This document shows positions 1-8,883 of a stretch of DNA of 64,000 bases, in pieces. The stretch covers positions 1,860,001 through 1,924,000 of the forward strand of contig NC_014012.1 in assembly GCF_000091325.1 (NCBI RefSeq). The letters are read 5' to 3'. Position 1 is the first letter of the stretch; every line of letters starts with the position of its first letter. The notes beneath the pieces were generated by a model. That model worked only from the letters and a program-made list of their open reading frames with translations. It ran no database searches and had not been told where the DNA came from. The translations under genes and the position numbers were made by a program. The stretch is from Shewanella violacea DSS12. GTDB lineage: Bacteria > Pseudomonadota > Gammaproteobacteria > Enterobacterales > Shewanellaceae.

Positions 1-667
1 ATTGAATGGCTTCTTTTGTCAGATATTCACCAGCAAACATGATGTTTAGATCGTCTGTAGAGGTACCGACGACCATTTGCATTTGGAATTCATCACCATC
101 TTGGTGTTTGGTTCCTGCACCGTATTTAGCTTTAAAATTGAAACCATCAAAATCAGTTTTGGTGATGATGTTGATCACGCCAGCAATGGCATCAGAGCCA
201 TAAATTGCCGATGCAGAATCAGTCAAAACTTCAATTCTTGATACTGCTGCCATTGGAATTTGGTTAATATCTGTGAAGACACCACCAGCAGCATTCTTGG
301 GTAGGCGACGACCATTTAATAGGATTAATGTGTAACTTGAGCCAAAGCCTTTTAATCCAATGCTAGATGCACCGGCAGCTTGGCTTAGTGTTGATGATTC
401 ATTAAAACCACCTACGGAAACGGTATTACGTAAAAATTCTGAGATTGTTGATAAACCTGAATCTTCAATATCTTTAGCTGTTAATACGTTGACAGGTGTA
501 CTGCCTTCCATATCGGTACGCTTAATACGTGAACCTGTTACTTGAATTCTTTCTACTTTATCATCATCACTTGCAGCAAATACGGCTGGCGCAGTTAATG
601 CGGCTGTTGCAGCACCACTGATTAGTGCGAAACGCACGGCTTTAGCCATTTTTGAGTTTGGCAGCAT
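1..667 (-). CDS. TonB-dependent receptor, N-terminal part (runs off left edge)
   Basis: Read on the minus strand from ATG at 667, the frame stays open to the window edge (222 codons). It starts with a signal peptide: a basic MLPNSKMAKAVRF segment, a hydrophobic Ala-rich stretch and an AVFA-A-type cleavage site near residue 31. A TonB-dependent receptor plug domain follows, with ERIQVTGSRIKR, ISEFLRNTVS, LILLNGRRLPK, VSRIEVLTDSASAIYGSDA and IAGVINIITK in the usual order. Such proteins are outer-membrane beta-barrels that import siderophores, cobalamin, glycans or other large substrates using TonB energy. The GSRIKR start and short plug resemble the carbohydrate/peptide-type receptors common in Shewanella, but the substrate cannot be read because the barrel is missing. 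GGGAG lies 6 bases before the ATG; an in-frame second Met at residue 7 is possible. Confidence 0.93.
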   Translation of the reverse strand, partial: MLPNSKMAKAVRFALISGAATAALTAPAVFAASDDDKVERIQVTGSRIKRTDMEGSTPVNVLTAKDIEDSGLSTISEFLRNTVSVGGFNESSTLSQAAGASSIGLKGFGSSYTLILLNGRRLPKNAAGGVFTDINQIPMAAVSRIEVLTDSASAIYGSDAIAGVINIITKTDFDGFNFKAKYGAGTKHQDGDEFQMQMVVGTSTDDLNIMFAGEYLTKEAIQ

Positions 668-1356
668 TTTATTCTCCCTGAATCTTATTATGTTTTTAAT
701 AACTTTGGTGTTTAATTTTTATATGGCGATCGTTTTCTTACTGGTTACTCTTGTTAACAAGGGTTGGCAGTGGTTAACGAATATCGCTGTCGCGGGGGAT
801 ATAAGCACATAGTGGTAACATCTGCAATAGTGCCTACAGTCGATAGAATAAGTCTGCCTAGCGTTACCTTTGCAACATTAATGGCTATATTTGTTAACAA
901 TCTGAGTGCCGAAATAATGTTAATCAATAAGTTGCGCTTTCTTGAGGGGCTTTTTTTTGGGTTATTAAGAGATTCTGTTCGCTAAGTGAGCGATGTTGAT
1001 TGTGTATCTGTGTTGCTTTGGTTTTGATTGCAACATCCTGGCAACCTTTAATGTTGAAAATAGACGCCTGACTGAAACATATATGACCAAGTTGTGATTA
1101 AGGTCACGCTCTTGTTTCTGTCAGGCTTGTTAATGGATGCTTTAAATATGAACGATTTTACATATTGGTCTTATATGTAAATAAGCGATCCTTAGGATTA
1201 ATGAGTCGTAAGCATTAGCGTTCTATTAGAACAAAGAGCAGTCCATCAATTTAGACGGCTGTTAACATGAGTTTTCGTAATAAAGTGATAGGTTATTGAC
1301 GGGGCATTTGACGAGGGACATTTGATGGGGGGATTGGGCGGCGTTATTGGTGATAC
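668..1356. other. Intergenic region, TonB receptor upstream region
   Basis: No convincing gene is present; the open frames here have no good start or codon pattern. The stretch contains two copies of the palindrome TTGTTAACAA (751-760, extended to 12 bp at 750-761, and 891-900) and a CRP-like palindrome at 1093-1108. All lie upstream of the receptor gene, and one or more may control it. A short T-rich tract at 951-958 follows no clear hairpin. Confidence 0.5.
1093..1108. promoter_or_regulatory. CRP-like binding site
   Basis: The sequence TGTGATTAAGGTCACG fits the cAMP receptor protein consensus TGTGA-N6-TCACA at all but the last position. It lies about 425 bp upstream of the TonB receptor start, farther than usual for direct activation, so a role at that promoter is uncertain. 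Confidence 0.4.
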
Positions 1357-2343
1357 TTAAGCCTTCCAACTCCTTGGCTTGTAGTGTGATAAATATCGAT
1401 ATGTGACATATATGACCACAGCCGTTGCGATAAGCAGTTCTCCCTCAGCTGCTTGTTGAATAAGGCTGGTAAATTGATTAGCGCCATAGGTTTTAGTAAG
1501 CCAGTAGTAAGTTTTGAACAGAGCTGTTGCGCCTATAACCATAGGGAAGGTAAATGCAGCATAGCCAGGTGAGAAGGGGAGCCTCAACAAATGAAAGAAG
1601 GCGAGATAGATAACCGACGTCATTAAGACTGCAATACTGAGCAGCAGTGCCACAACCACAATAGAAGGCTGAGTGCTAATTGTCAGGTATCCGGCCAATG
1701 ATAAACTGGCGGGAGCGGCAAGTATGGCTATGGTCGGTTTAGCTGCATCGGCAATGGGGGCGCAAAATATCAGGCGATATAGCATGATTGGTAACATGAT
1801 GAGGTAGCACAAGATGCCGAAGTTTAATATGGCGTTGGCAATCCAGTGTAGGCTCTGATTGGTTGAATCGGCGTAGCTTGGAAAACTTACCGCGGCGACT
1901 ATGATGCCAATCGGCGGTATGAACCAGCTAGGCAGCATATGTTCTAACTTAAAGTCCACAGCCCTATAAAAGACAAACATGCAGAGGAAGACCAGATGGA
2001 TAAGTATGGCCAGCAACCAAACAACTTGGCCCAAGCTTGGTAATTTTTGACCCAGAGCGTTGGAGATTATCATGAGCGCCATGGCAAACGTTGGGATCAC
2101 GCTGCCTATGACAGGATGGGTGAGCTCTTTATATAAAACCTTTGGATGAAGTACAAATTTAATCACTAGGCTGGTAAGCAAGATTGCTGCAATAGCTGAG
2201 CTGATGATTTGGCTCCGACCGTCCATTGTAGGAAGCATGCTCTCCCATGCCCAACCTAGACTAGCGATAGCGAGTGCCAATCCGGCCATAGGGCTAGGTA
2301 AACGAGCGGCTCGTTGAGACAGGTGCTTAAAGGTAGATTTCAT
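1357..2343 (-). CDS. TDT-family (TehA/SLAC1-like) transporter
   Basis: This 328-residue protein has about ten hydrophobic helices, the size and topology of the tellurite-resistance/dicarboxylate transporter (TDT) family, which includes TehA, Mae1 and the plant anion channel SLAC1. The start MKSTFKHLSQRAARLPSPMAGLAL matches the family opening, where a Pro-rich turn precedes helix 1 (PSPMAGLALAIASLGWAW); FKLEHMLPSWFIPPIGI is the typical central segment. GGGAG sits 5 bases before the ATG at 2343. It probably moves small anions across the inner membrane; substrate unknown. An S-adenosylmethionine methyltransferase gene lies upstream on the same strand with a hairpin between, recalling the tehA-tehB pairing, although that methyltransferase is not of the TehB type. 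Confidence 0.85.
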   Translation of the reverse strand: MKSTFKHLSQRAARLPSPMAGLALAIASLGWAWESMLPTMDGRSQIISSAIAAILLTSLVIKFVLHPKVLYKELTHPVIGSVIPTFAMALMIISNALGQKLPSLGQVVWLLAILIHLVFLCMFVFYRAVDFKLEHMLPSWFIPPIGIIVAAVSFPSYADSTNQSLHWIANAILNFGILCYLIMLPIMLYRLIFCAPIADAAKPTIAILAAPASLSLAGYLTISTQPSIVVVALLLSIAVLMTSVIYLAFFHLLRLPFSPGYAAFTFPMVIGATALFKTYYWLTKTYGANQFTSLIQQAAEGELLIATAVVIYVTYRYLSHYKPRSWKA

Positions 2344-2419
2344 CTCTACTCCCTAATTAATAAGTGATGACTCAATGTTAAGGGAATAGATTGTTTAAAA
2401 ATATTTGATTCTAATGATT

Positions 2420-2446
2420 CATGGATTCAATTTAATTGAATCCATG
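2420..2446. terminator. 12-bp hairpin between methyltransferase and transporter genes
   Basis: A perfect 12-bp inverted repeat (CATGGATTCAAT / ATTGAATCCATG) with a 3-base loop lies between the stop of the methyltransferase gene and the start of the transporter gene. It lacks a strong T-run on either strand, so it may be a weak terminator or a protein-binding palindrome. Confidence 0.4.
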
Positions 2447-2471
2447 TTCTCTGACTTATATAGGTTACATA

Positions 2472-3548
2472 CTAGCTTGGTTTGAGTTTACAACGTAACA
2501 AGGTATGCCCTAGCCCAATGTCGTCGATATCCTCATCGACATATAGTCCGGCTTGGGAGATAAGGCTCAGCATATCTTTTGAGTGATACATTCTACTGTC
2601 ACCATTAGCCATAGCGGTGAAGTAGATAGAGGTGGCATTGACACAATATGCGCCAGCCTCGAATGGCTGCCTGTCCCAATAAGTCTCTAAGATACACAGC
2701 TCACTTGCCATTGTCATACTCTGAGCGGTACGTTTTAGAATGCTTAAAATTTGTGGTTTGGAGAAGCAATCTAAAAATTGGCTCATCCAATAAAGGTCGC
2801 CTTCACGGCAGAAAGCTTGTGATTCATTTAAAAGATTGCATTCGAACCCTTTGACCCGATTGGCTACACCTTTATCCTCAGCATTTTTTAAGGCGACCGC
2901 AAGCTGGCCAGGGAGATCCATGATGGTGATGTTAACCTCGCTATCATAACCAGTACATGCCAAGGCCCATTTACCGGTATTACCGCCAACATCGACAATA
3001 TGTTTAGGCTGGTTTTTAAATATTAAGGGCAGTAATGGGCCAAAAGCATGATCTGAATAGTAGTGATCGAATTCGAACCAACTCTGTTTTACTTGCTCGG
3101 GTAATTCACTAAGACTTGGATAGATAGTCTCCCAATCACCGAATACTTTTAGCCCCTTTGGCTTGCCCTCGACGAGTGATGCCTCTAACTCGTATACACC
3201 TTGGTAGCAGACATCATGGACAAAATTCAGGTTAACCTTGGCCATATCATCGTGTAAAAGGAAGTAACCTATCTTATCGAGTCGATAATGAGTGTCGCTT
3301 TGCCAAACGAGCCTCATACTCAGGCCCATATCCAGTAATACACTCACGGCATATTCAGAGAGCTGGGTGCTCTGTTGAATATCTTCGAGTAAACAGCCAG
3401 ATTTACCCGAGGCATCTATCTGCTCTAATATGCCAAATTTGAGTAAACAGCGTGCTACCTGAAAACTGATAGGGGCGAAAGCAATTTTTTGCGCTTCAAA
3501 TTTTGCATCGAAAGCACTGATATCCTGTGGAGACTGATAGAAAGGCAT
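2472..3548 (-). CDS. SAM-dependent O-methyltransferase, dimerisation-domain type
   Basis: The protein has the layout of the plant/polyketide O-methyltransferase family: an N-terminal winged-helix dimerisation domain (about residues 15-100, with ARCLLKFGILEQI and YAVSVLLDMGLSM) followed by a class I Rossmann methyltransferase domain. The SAM-binding glycine motif is HIVDVGGNTGKWALA, followed by NITIMDLPGQL (acidic residue after strand 2). It should transfer a methyl group from S-adenosylmethionine to an unknown small molecule. I chose ATG at 3548 (358 residues); an in-frame GTG at 3590 would add 14 residues, and neither has a clear ribosome site. It follows nuoN by about 100 bp with no obvious terminator, so readthrough from the nuo operon is possible. 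Confidence 0.8.
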   Translation of the reverse strand: MPFYQSPQDISAFDAKFEAQKIAFAPISFQVARCLLKFGILEQIDASGKSGCLLEDIQQSTQLSEYAVSVLLDMGLSMRLVWQSDTHYRLDKIGYFLLHDDMAKVNLNFVHDVCYQGVYELEASLVEGKPKGLKVFGDWETIYPSLSELPEQVKQSWFEFDHYYSDHAFGPLLPLIFKNQPKHIVDVGGNTGKWALACTGYDSEVNITIMDLPGQLAVALKNAEDKGVANRVKGFECNLLNESQAFCREGDLYWMSQFLDCFSKPQILSILKRTAQSMTMASELCILETYWDRQPFEAGAYCVNATSIYFTAMANGDSRMYHSKDMLSLISQAGLYVDEDIDDIGLGHTLLRCKLKPS

Positions 3549-3691
3549 AGTAAATGTAGACTCGGTTATATAAGTAAAATCGCAATTCACTCTATCATGC
3601 TGGAAGAAAATAACAGTATGATTTATCCGAGTATATTTGTACTTTTACATTAACTTGTGATGAAGTCGGTACTTGTCGATAATAACGTCTA

Positions 3692-5119
3692 TCAGTGGGT
3701 TACCGCCTCGAGCATGTCGGAAAATACACTTGGAAAAGTACCCATACCGATCACTGTCACTATGATTAACCAAGATGTGAGTCTGTCTCTCATGGGGAGT
3801 TTATATGGGAGTGAGGAGCTTTTGGCCTTACCTAGCATGACCATGATGATCCTCAGGTAGAAGTACAGGCCGATCACACTGGCAATCACCAAGAAACCTA
3901 TTGGCCACCAAAGCTGACCGGAGATTGCGGCAGTGACAAGATAAAACTTGCCCATAAACCCTATCGTTAATGGTATCCCGGCTAAAGATAGCATAAGTGC
4001 ACTTAAACATGTTGCCTGCAGAGGTTGCCGCCAGAAAAGGCCGCTTAATTGGCTGATTGAGGTGTTTTTTTCCAGCTGCATTAACACTGAGAAGGTGCCA
4101 GTTAAGGTGATCATATAGGCGAGTAGATAAAAAATCATCGCTTCGAGATTAAAGCTTATATCATCGAGTAGGCTGTTATTACTCTCGAGTAATAACAAAA
4201 TAATCAGCAAGTAACCAAAATGAGCGATAGAGGAGAAGGCTAATATTCGTAGCAGTCTATCTTGTTGGAGTGCTAACAAATTACCCATGAGCATAGATGC
4301 GACTGCAACTAGGGCAATGACGTCTAAAATTGTGCTATTTGTATGCCAGTTACCATAACTGAACATTCTCCATAACACGATAAAAGCTGCCAATTTTGAC
4401 ACAATAGCCAATAGTGCCGTAGTAGGCAGGGGGGCTCCTTCAAAAATGTCAGCCACCCACAGATGACAAGGTACCAGAGACAGTTTGAAGCAAAGGCCTA
4501 TAAGAATAAAAATCATCCCAGTAGTGGTTAAATTCAGTGGTGAACTCACTAGATATAGCATCTTGCTTGTCGACACTGAATCGAATGTCAGGCTGCCCGT
4601 TTGCAGATAGATGAGCGCGACTCCCATGAGTATCAAGGCCGAAGCCCCGGCCGATAGCACCAGGTATTTTATGCCAGCTTCCTGACTATTAGGATTGTTA
4701 TTTGAATAAGCGATAAGCCCGACGAAAGAGAGGCCCATTAGCTCTAAGGCCAGGAAAAAACTGGCGAAATGCTGACTGAAAATCATGGACACTGCGCCCA
4801 GACTGGCGGTTAATAACAGCAGGTAATACTCTTCATAGGTGTTATCTGACTTATCTAGCCAATGATAAAGCTGGGACCAGAGAAAGACTAAGATGACTAA
4901 TAACCCAGCTGAAATGAAGGCGTTGACCGGAGTGAAAATAAATAGCAGCTCAGACATGACTGGGGCGTCAATCAAGGAGATTTGAGCCAGAGCGGCGCCA
5001 ATTACCCCCACTCCAGTGATCAAAAAAGCATGCAGGTGCGAGCGTTTTAAGGAAATACTCAGTAGCAAGATCAAAATGGTGCTCAACAATATGCTGGCCG
5101 GAAGGTAGTGAATACTCAT
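3692..5119 (-). CDS. nuoN: NADH-quinone oxidoreductase subunit N
   Basis: Last gene of the nuo operon. NuoN is one of three antiporter-like proton-pumping subunits in the membrane arm of complex I. The 475-residue product is nearly all transmembrane helices and carries the family's key residues: a Glu in FFLALELMGLSFVGLIAY (helix 5) and a Lys in CFKLSLVPCHLWVADIFEG, followed by PLPTTALLAIVSKLAAF. The ATG at 5119 overlaps the nuoM stop in an ATGA joint. An upstream in-frame extension of 42 codons exists but only shadows the nuoM 3' end. Confidence 0.96.
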   Translation of the reverse strand: MSIHYLPASILLSTILILLLSISLKRSHLHAFLITGVGVIGAALAQISLIDAPVMSELLFIFTPVNAFISAGLLVILVFLWSQLYHWLDKSDNTYEEYYLLLLTASLGAVSMIFSQHFASFFLALELMGLSFVGLIAYSNNNPNSQEAGIKYLVLSAGASALILMGVALIYLQTGSLTFDSVSTSKMLYLVSSPLNLTTTGMIFILIGLCFKLSLVPCHLWVADIFEGAPLPTTALLAIVSKLAAFIVLWRMFSYGNWHTNSTILDVIALVAVASMLMGNLLALQQDRLLRILAFSSIAHFGYLLIILLLLESNNSLLDDISFNLEAMIFYLLAYMITLTGTFSVLMQLEKNTSISQLSGLFWRQPLQATCLSALMLSLAGIPLTIGFMGKFYLVTAAISGQLWWPIGFLVIASVIGLYFYLRIIMVMLGKAKSSSLPYKLPMRDRLTSWLIIVTVIGMGTFPSVFSDMLEAVTH

Positions 5120-6705
5120 AATGCACTTCCTGTTATGGCGTATAGCGCGAGCACTTGGGTTAATGGCTGCTCTAGCATGTCCAATAGTGGTTGAGGGTGT
5201 AGGCCTAAGAGTATCAAGCCTGCTGCAATCGACATGAGCGTCCATTTCTCCTTCAGGCTAAGATCTGGATAGGGGCTTAAGGGGCCTGGTGCTTTTGGGT
5301 GTTCAGCCACTGGAAGGCTTGCTTGATCTTCTGTGTCATTTGTAGGGGCTGTCTCGGTGGCTAAATTCTGCGGCCTTAAGTTTGCTGAGCTAAAAGGTCC
5401 AAAGAAACTCTTTTGAATCATGCGCAGGGAATACACTGCGCCAAGTATCAAACCCAAGGAGGCTAGAGCGGTAAAGCTAGCGTGCTGGTCTAACGCGCCG
5501 ACCAGTACGAGAAACTCCCCGATAAAATTGCCCAGGCCCGGCATGCCTAGCGATGCGATGGCGAAGAAGAGCCCCATGGCGCTCAGTTGTGGTAAATAGC
5601 GCCATAAGCCAGCAAATTGATGCAGGTCTCGGCTATTAAATCTTTGTTGTATCAGGCCGACTATCATAAACAGCGCTGCGCTGCTTAGACCATGGGCGAG
5701 CATCTGCATCACGGCGCCCTGAAGTGCAATTATGTTGAGGCTAAAGCAACCTAAGAGTACGAAGCCCATATGGCTCACACTCGAATAGGCCACGATGCGT
5801 TTCAAGTCATGTTGAGAAAAAGCCATCAAGGCGCCGTAGATGATGCTCAAAACGGCTAGGCTCATCATAAGTGGCGACCAAAACTGCACCGCGTCGGGAA
5901 ACAGGGGGAGTACGAATCGTATGATGCCGTAACCACCTGTCTTTAAAAGTATTGCCGCCAATATAATACTCGCCGGAGTGGGGGCTTGGGTGTGGGCATC
6001 GGGTAACCAGGGGTGCAAAGGAAAGGCGGGCAGCTTGACCAGAAAAGCGATAATAAAACCTAAACAGATCCAGATGGTCATCGGGGAAGTGATGGGCGTG
6101 AGAATGAGCACATGGTAGTTGAAGCTTAAAAGGCCTGTTTGCTGATAATGAAATACCACTAGGGCTATGATGCTCATGAGCATCAATAAGCCGCCGGCCT
6201 GGGTAAACAAGAAAAATTTCAGCGCGGCATATCGACGGTTTTCATGTCCCCATATGGCAATAAGAAAATACATGGGAACCAACATGACCTCCCAGAAAAC
6301 GAAGAAGAGCAGCAGATCCATCGCCAGAAAAACGCCTATGATCCCGGCTAAGGTCCAGAGAAAATTGAAGTAGAAAAATCCCTGATGTTTTTCAATCTCA
6401 CTCCAGGCCGAAGAGAGGGCGACGATCCCCATCAATAAGGTCAGTAATATCAAAACAAGGCTTAATCCATCCATGGAAAAGTGAGCCGTAATGTTAAGCC
6501 TGTCAATCCAGACATGGCGCTCATCGAAAAGCCACTGACTGCTTAGGGCAAGTGGACGGGTTAATGTCAGCCCCCCTAAATAGACTAAGCTGGCAACGAG
6601 TGTCAACAGAGATATTCTGCGCGGCAAGTGTGGATTAAAGGCCTGACTGTACCAGGCAAGCAGTCCGCCCAGGAGTAGTATTAAGATTAACAAAGATAAC
6701 GTCAT
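5116..6705 (-). CDS. nuoM: NADH-quinone oxidoreductase subunit M
   Basis: Antiporter-like proton-pumping subunit of complex I, 529 residues with about 14 helices. Key residues are visible: Glu in FFVFWEVMLVPMYFLIAIWG and Lys in FLVKLPAFPLHPWLPDAH, then TPASIILAAILLKTGGYG. It is about 20 residues longer than the usual NuoM because a polar loop rich in Thr, Asp, Pro and Ala (about residues 430-470, around NLATETAPTNDTEDQ) is inserted before the last helix. The start is ATG at 6705, supported by GGGGAG 7 bases upstream and by the ATGA overlap with nuoL; a five-codon upstream extension is not needed. Confidence 0.96.
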   Translation of the reverse strand: MTLSLLILILLLGGLLAWYSQAFNPHLPRRISLLTLVASLVYLGGLTLTRPLALSSQWLFDERHVWIDRLNITAHFSMDGLSLVLILLTLLMGIVALSSAWSEIEKHQGFFYFNFLWTLAGIIGVFLAMDLLLFFVFWEVMLVPMYFLIAIWGHENRRYAALKFFLFTQAGGLLMLMSIIALVVFHYQQTGLLSFNYHVLILTPITSPMTIWICLGFIIAFLVKLPAFPLHPWLPDAHTQAPTPASIILAAILLKTGGYGIIRFVLPLFPDAVQFWSPLMMSLAVLSIIYGALMAFSQHDLKRIVAYSSVSHMGFVLLGCFSLNIIALQGAVMQMLAHGLSSAALFMIVGLIQQRFNSRDLHQFAGLWRYLPQLSAMGLFFAIASLGMPGLGNFIGEFLVLVGALDQHASFTALASLGLILGAVYSLRMIQKSFFGPFSSANLRPQNLATETAPTNDTEDQASLPVAEHPKAPGPLSPYPDLSLKEKWTLMSIAAGLILLGLHPQPLLDMLEQPLTQVLALYAITGSAL

Positions 6706-8576
6706 CTTATGACTCCCCAAGCGATCGCTAAGATGCTGAATAAAATCAGACTGGCGCTGTAACTCCTAAGTTGCCCTGTCTGCAGCCGATTGAACATCAG
6801 GTGGAGTCGATAGCTAATGGTCTCTAAGGCTCGAAAACTAGCATCGATAATGTCATGGCGATTGAGGTAAGTGAGTTTTTTAAAAGGTGTGATAAATACA
6901 CTGGCAAGCAAGGTATCAAAGCCCCAGCCTGAACCTATAAAACGGCCTAAACCTACTCTATTAACGGGTTTGTCCCCTCTTGTTTGACCAAATAGAAACC
7001 AGGCTAAGATCACACCGATTAACGGTACTAGGATAGGTAACCCATGTTCCAGAGGCGTCAGGCTTGAAGATGAGTCAAGGGTTAATTCGCCAAACTGGTG
7101 TAAGACCCCTTGTGGCTGAATGCCGCCGAATAAAGCTAGAATCATCAAGACAATAAGGACAACCCCCATCACCGCCGGGGTTTTATGGCTAGGCCCATGA
7201 CCAAGCTTTCCCATGAAAATAATAAAGAACAACTTGGCACTGTATAGCGAGGTAAATAATGCGCCTATCAGGGCTCCCCACCAAAGGAGTGGCTGATCTG
7301 CCAATGCCACCTGTTCTAGAATTAACTCCTTGCTGAAGAATCCTGATGTCATGGGCAAAGAGGCCAGGGCGGCGCAACCTATGGCAAAGCTCAGGGTCAG
7401 TAAAGGCAGCTTCTTACTCAAGCCGCCCATCTTCATTATGTTTTGCTCATGGTTCATGCAATAGATCAAGGCTCCGGCACTGAGAAACAGTAGGGCCTTG
7501 AAAAATGCATGGGTCATCAGATGAAAGATTGCCGTAGATGCGGCGCCTACGCCTAAGGCTAAAAACATATAGCCAAGTTGACTGATGGTTGAGTAAGCCA
7601 ATATACGTTTAAGATCCGTTTGAAACAGTGCCGAAGTCGCGCCAAGCAGTAGGGTCAATACCCCAATAACGGCGATAAACATCAATACCTGAGGGGCGAG
7701 TTGGTATAGGGCATCATTTCTTGCGATCAAGTATATGCCGGCGGTCACCATAGTTGCCGCGTGAATGAGCGCACTGACAGGTGTTGGGCCCGCCATGGCA
7801 TCGGGTAACCAGGAGTGTAGTGGCATCTGCGCCGACTTTCCTGCGGCTCCGGCAAATAAGAGTAGGCAAGAAAGTACAATTAACGGGTTTTCACCCGGGA
7901 TATTAGCGAGTAGAAATGTTTGAGATTGCTGCTGTATCTGTTGAATGTTGACGGTATCAAACTGATAAAACAGCAATATAATTCCGATTAACATGGCGGT
8001 GTCGCCAATGCGAGTGATGATAAAAGCCTTGTTGGCGGCTTTGTTATTGTCAGTTTTTTGATACCAAAAGCCGATCAAAAGATAGCTACATAGGCCCACG
8101 CCTTCCCATCCTAGATAGAGGAGCACCAGATTATCGGCAAGCACCAGAATTAGCATGGAAGACACAAACAGATTTAAGTAAGCGAAGAAGCGGCATTGGT
8201 CGGCATCTTGGATCATATAACTTGCCGAGTAGATATGGATCAGGGCGCCGATACAGCAGATGATGGTTATCATCACCAGAGATAGAGGGTCTAGATATAG
8301 GCCAAAGCTCAAGTTTAGTGAAGCTGTACTTTGAGAGGCTAACTCCGAAGATGCTAATACAGAAGAGCCAATACTCAGCCACTCACCCAAGGAAGCCTGA
8401 ATGATAAACAGATCTTCATTCCAGACTTGTACATTGAGTATAAGGGCTAACAGACCTGCCAGGCTTACAGAGCTAACCCCTAGTATTCTTGTCCACCGCT
8501 CATTGGGCTGACATAAAATTAATATTACTGCGCTGCAAAGGGGAAGCAAAGGAATGGCCATCAAGAGATTATTCAT
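6702..8576 (-). CDS. nuoL: NADH-quinone oxidoreductase subunit L
   Basis: Distal antiporter-like subunit of complex I, 624 residues. The helix-5 Glu lies in LYLGWEGVGLCSYLLIGFWY and the helix-7 Lys in AGKSAQMPLHSWLPDAM, followed by GPTPVSALIHAATMVTAG. The C-terminal part (after about residue 490) corresponds to the region that forms the long lateral helix HL and final anchor helix. I chose ATG at 8576: an AAGGGG ribosome site lies inside the 3' end of nuoK. The in-frame TTG one codon upstream is less likely. Confidence 0.96.
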   Translation of the reverse strand: MNNLLMAIPLLPLCSAVILILCQPNERWTRILGVSSVSLAGLLALILNVQVWNEDLFIIQASLGEWLSIGSSVLASSELASQSTASLNLSFGLYLDPLSLVMITIICCIGALIHIYSASYMIQDADQCRFFAYLNLFVSSMLILVLADNLVLLYLGWEGVGLCSYLLIGFWYQKTDNNKAANKAFIITRIGDTAMLIGIILLFYQFDTVNIQQIQQQSQTFLLANIPGENPLIVLSCLLLFAGAAGKSAQMPLHSWLPDAMAGPTPVSALIHAATMVTAGIYLIARNDALYQLAPQVLMFIAVIGVLTLLLGATSALFQTDLKRILAYSTISQLGYMFLALGVGAASTAIFHLMTHAFFKALLFLSAGALIYCMNHEQNIMKMGGLSKKLPLLTLSFAIGCAALASLPMTSGFFSKELILEQVALADQPLLWWGALIGALFTSLYSAKLFFIIFMGKLGHGPSHKTPAVMGVVLIVLMILALFGGIQPQGVLHQFGELTLDSSSSLTPLEHGLPILVPLIGVILAWFLFGQTRGDKPVNRVGLGRFIGSGWGFDTLLASVFITPFKKLTYLNRHDIIDASFRALETISYRLHLMFNRLQTGQLRSYSASLILFSILAIAWGVIR

Positions 8577-8580
8577 CAAT

Positions 8581-8883
8581 TTACCCCTTCAGCTTAGTGA
8601 GTTTATCGACATCAAGATCTTGCTGTTGCCGATAAATATGAATAACCAAAGCCAGGCCAACAGCGACTTCACAGGCGGCCAGAGTCAGTATGAATAGATA
8701 CATGACTTGCCCATCGACATTGCCATGGAGACTTGAGGCGGCAACAAATATCAGGGCGACGCCATTGAGCATAATTTCTAGGGAGATCAGCATAAAAAGT
8801 AAATTTCGGCGACTCAGTAAGCCAAATAGACCGATAGCGAACAGCACGCCACTTAATACCAGTATCCAAGTGATTTCTATCAT
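8581..8883 (-). CDS. nuoK: NADH-quinone oxidoreductase subunit K
   Basis: Small membrane-arm subunit (MrpC-like) of 100 residues, the normal family length, with three helices. Conserved membrane glutamates are present in MLISLEIMLNGVALIF and LAACEVAVGLALVIHIYR; both are part of the proton path in NuoK. The start overlaps the nuoJ stop by a few bases. Confidence 0.95.
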   Translation of the reverse strand: MIEITWILVLSGVLFAIGLFGLLSRRNLLFMLISLEIMLNGVALIFVAASSLHGNVDGQVMYLFILTLAACEVAVGLALVIHIYRQQQDLDVDKLTKLKG

